From JACDDK01 sp038198445 (GTDB lineage: Bacteria; Actinomycetota; Rubrobacteria; Rubrobacterales; Rubrobacteraceae), in assembly GCA_038198445.1 (NCBI GenBank), contig JBBPZZ010000145.1, forward strand, positions 1 through 16,892: a DNA stretch of 16,892 nucleotides, given 5' to 3'. How positions within the stretch are numbered: the first letter of the stretch is position 1; each line of letters opens with the position of its first letter. Below, one piece after another: positions 15,828 to 16,892 of the stretch. The translations under genes were made by a program, and so were the position numbers. The notes below the pieces were generated by a model. It saw nothing but the letters and a program-made list of their open reading frames with translations, did no database searches and had not been told where the DNA came from.

Positions 15828-16892
15828 CCTCAATCCTCTTCTCGATCTTCTCCACATATTTCTCGGGCTTGGATTTGCGCTCCAGGCCGCCGGCGGACAT
15901 GTAGCGGACCTTGCCGTAGACGGCGCGCTCGGTCCATCCCCGGTCGTGCTGGCCGAAGACCCAGGCGACGTTGGCGAAGGAGTTTGGGTCGCGGCCGTCG
16001 AGGAAGTACTTGTTGTTGAGGTAGAGCGTGGTCTTATAGGCGTACTCGGGAGTCTTGGACCACTCCAGAATCTTCTTTCCCCAGTACATACGCATGTAAT
16101 TATGCATGTATCCGGTGTGGACCATCTCTTTCATCGCCGCGTTCCAGTAAGGGTCGTGGGTCTCGGCCGCTTCGAGCTGTTTCCGGGTGTAAGTGTGGCC
16201 CCGCTCGTCACCCTTGTGTTCTTTTACAGCAATTTGCAGAAGAACTGAACGTCAGAGAAGCTGAGCGATTCCGTGTCCTGTATCGGCAGCCCAGTGCCGG
16301 GTTCATGAGGCTCAACGAAGCGACAGATCAGTTGTTTCGAGAAATGCTCTAGGGTCTTCTTCGCCCAGTCTGGCAGGCAGGAGTAGGAGTCGTAGTCCGG
16401 GGTGTAGTGGACGAAATTCATCGTGAGTTCGCGCCGGACGATCAACTCTTCGGTAAAGGAGTCGATGTTCTCGCGGCCAACGCTGGCGTTCTTCGCTTCG
16501 AGGGCCAGATAGATTGGGGAGACATGGCCGAAATGGAGGTACTTGCTCATGTGCGATACGTCGTCGGTCTGCGGCTGGTTGCGGTTCTCGTCATAGCCAA
16601 CGAAGCTGTTCTTCAGGAAGCGGCGGAACACCTTCTTCGCCTCCGAGTTCCCGCCCCGGTAGAGGTGGCTCAAAGCGCCAACGCTCCGGTCGAGATCCAG
16701 GCCGTCGAGCACTTTCTGGATGTCTAGGAGATCCAGGCCGTCAACCTTCATGTTGACCGCCTGCTTCTCGGGCTTTGTTGGTTTCAGCTCGACCAGGAAG
16801 TCTTCGAGATATTCGTGGATCTTCGGCCTCAACGTCCGGGCGGCGTGCTCTTGCTTGCCTGAAACCAGGTCTACCGGCACGACCACGTCGGC
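15817..16892 (-). pseudogene. phr: Class II CPD photolyase, interrupted by a ~125-bp insertion; N-terminus beyond the window
   Basis: Class II photolyases use light and reduced FAD to split cyclobutane pyrimidine dimers. Reading from the right edge, where the frame is open and begins VVVPVDLVSGKQEHAARTLRPK, the first part runs through SKYLHFGHVSPIYLAL, RRELTMNFVHYTPDYDSYS and LPDWAKKTLE. The usual next residues, EHKGDERGHTYTRKQLEAAE, resume only about 125 bases later in another frame. They continue THDPYWNAAMKEMVHTGYMH, RMYWGKKILEWSKTP, LYLNNKYFLDGRDPNSFANV and VFGQHDRGW, ending at TAG 15817-15819. Both halves are otherwise well kept, so the break looks recent. The inserted bases end the upstream frame at TAA (16224-16226). 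A working single-chain enzyme is not expected. The FAD-binding C-terminal domain is the part cut in two. Confidence 0.85.
16222..16346. mobile_element. Unidentified ~125-bp insertion inside the photolyase gene
   Basis: These limits come from joining WAKKTLE to EHKGDERG as in other class II photolyases; they could move by a few bases. The insert is about 50% G+C by hand count, lower than its host gene. The two ends share only a weak inverted likeness (AGCAATTT against AGCATTT), and no target duplication is clear. The plus strand is open right through it and reads FAEELNVREAERFRVLYRQP before stopping at TAG 16350-16352. It could be a MITE-like element, a captured gene fragment or repair-filler DNA. 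Identity unknown. Confidence 0.45.

Overview
The window comes from a high-GC actinobacterium. The protein families, the many ATA isoleucine codons in otherwise GC-rich genes, the GTG and TTG starts and the mycobacterial-type ergothioneine genes fit the Rubrobacter lineage best. That assignment is inference; there is no rRNA here to confirm it. I see no tRNA, rRNA, CRISPR array or intact mobile element.

Layout, left to right. (1) 59-985, minus: an exported NlpC/P60 peptidoglycan hydrolase with a golvesin-like N-terminal domain. (2) 986-1830: an accessory gap holding a decayed IS5-type transposase tail and a 52-codon gene for a small exported or membrane protein. (3) 1831-3998, minus: methylmalonate-semialdehyde dehydrogenase and a phasin gene broken by a one-base frameshift. 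(4) 4131-5087, plus: a zinc-free quinone-oxidoreductase-type dehydrogenase. (5) 5148-8278, plus: egtB-egtC-egtD of ergothioneine synthesis, with a promoter placed so that the egtB message should be leaderless. It is followed by an OsmC-type protein and the wreck of a secreted alpha/beta hydrolase gene. (6) 9548-11855, minus: a small cupin and ATP-dependent PEP carboxykinase. (7) 11993-14311, plus: a MaoC dehydratase remnant, a short-chain dehydrogenase and a zinc alcohol dehydrogenase. (8) 14401-15806, plus: the alpha and beta subunits of a two-subunit class I fumarase, overlapping by ATGA. (9) 15817 to the right edge, minus: a class II CPD photolyase split by about 125 bp of foreign-looking DNA.

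How the genes fit together. One theme is central carbon and storage metabolism: MMSDH feeds propionyl-CoA, phasin points to polyhydroxyalkanoate granules, and fumarase and PEP carboxykinase link the TCA cycle to gluconeogenesis. The other is protection from oxidants and light: ergothioneine, OsmC and photolyase. EgtA and EgtE are not in the window, so the ergothioneine pathway must be completed elsewhere.

The most striking feature is gene decay. Five loci are broken or are remnants (transposase tail, phasin, hydrolase, MaoC, photolyase), while the large metabolic genes between them are intact. I did not find a convincing new multi-gene system. The best leads are the insertion in the photolyase gene, the small protein at 1404-1562, the leaderless egt promoter and the dyad over the fumarase promoter.
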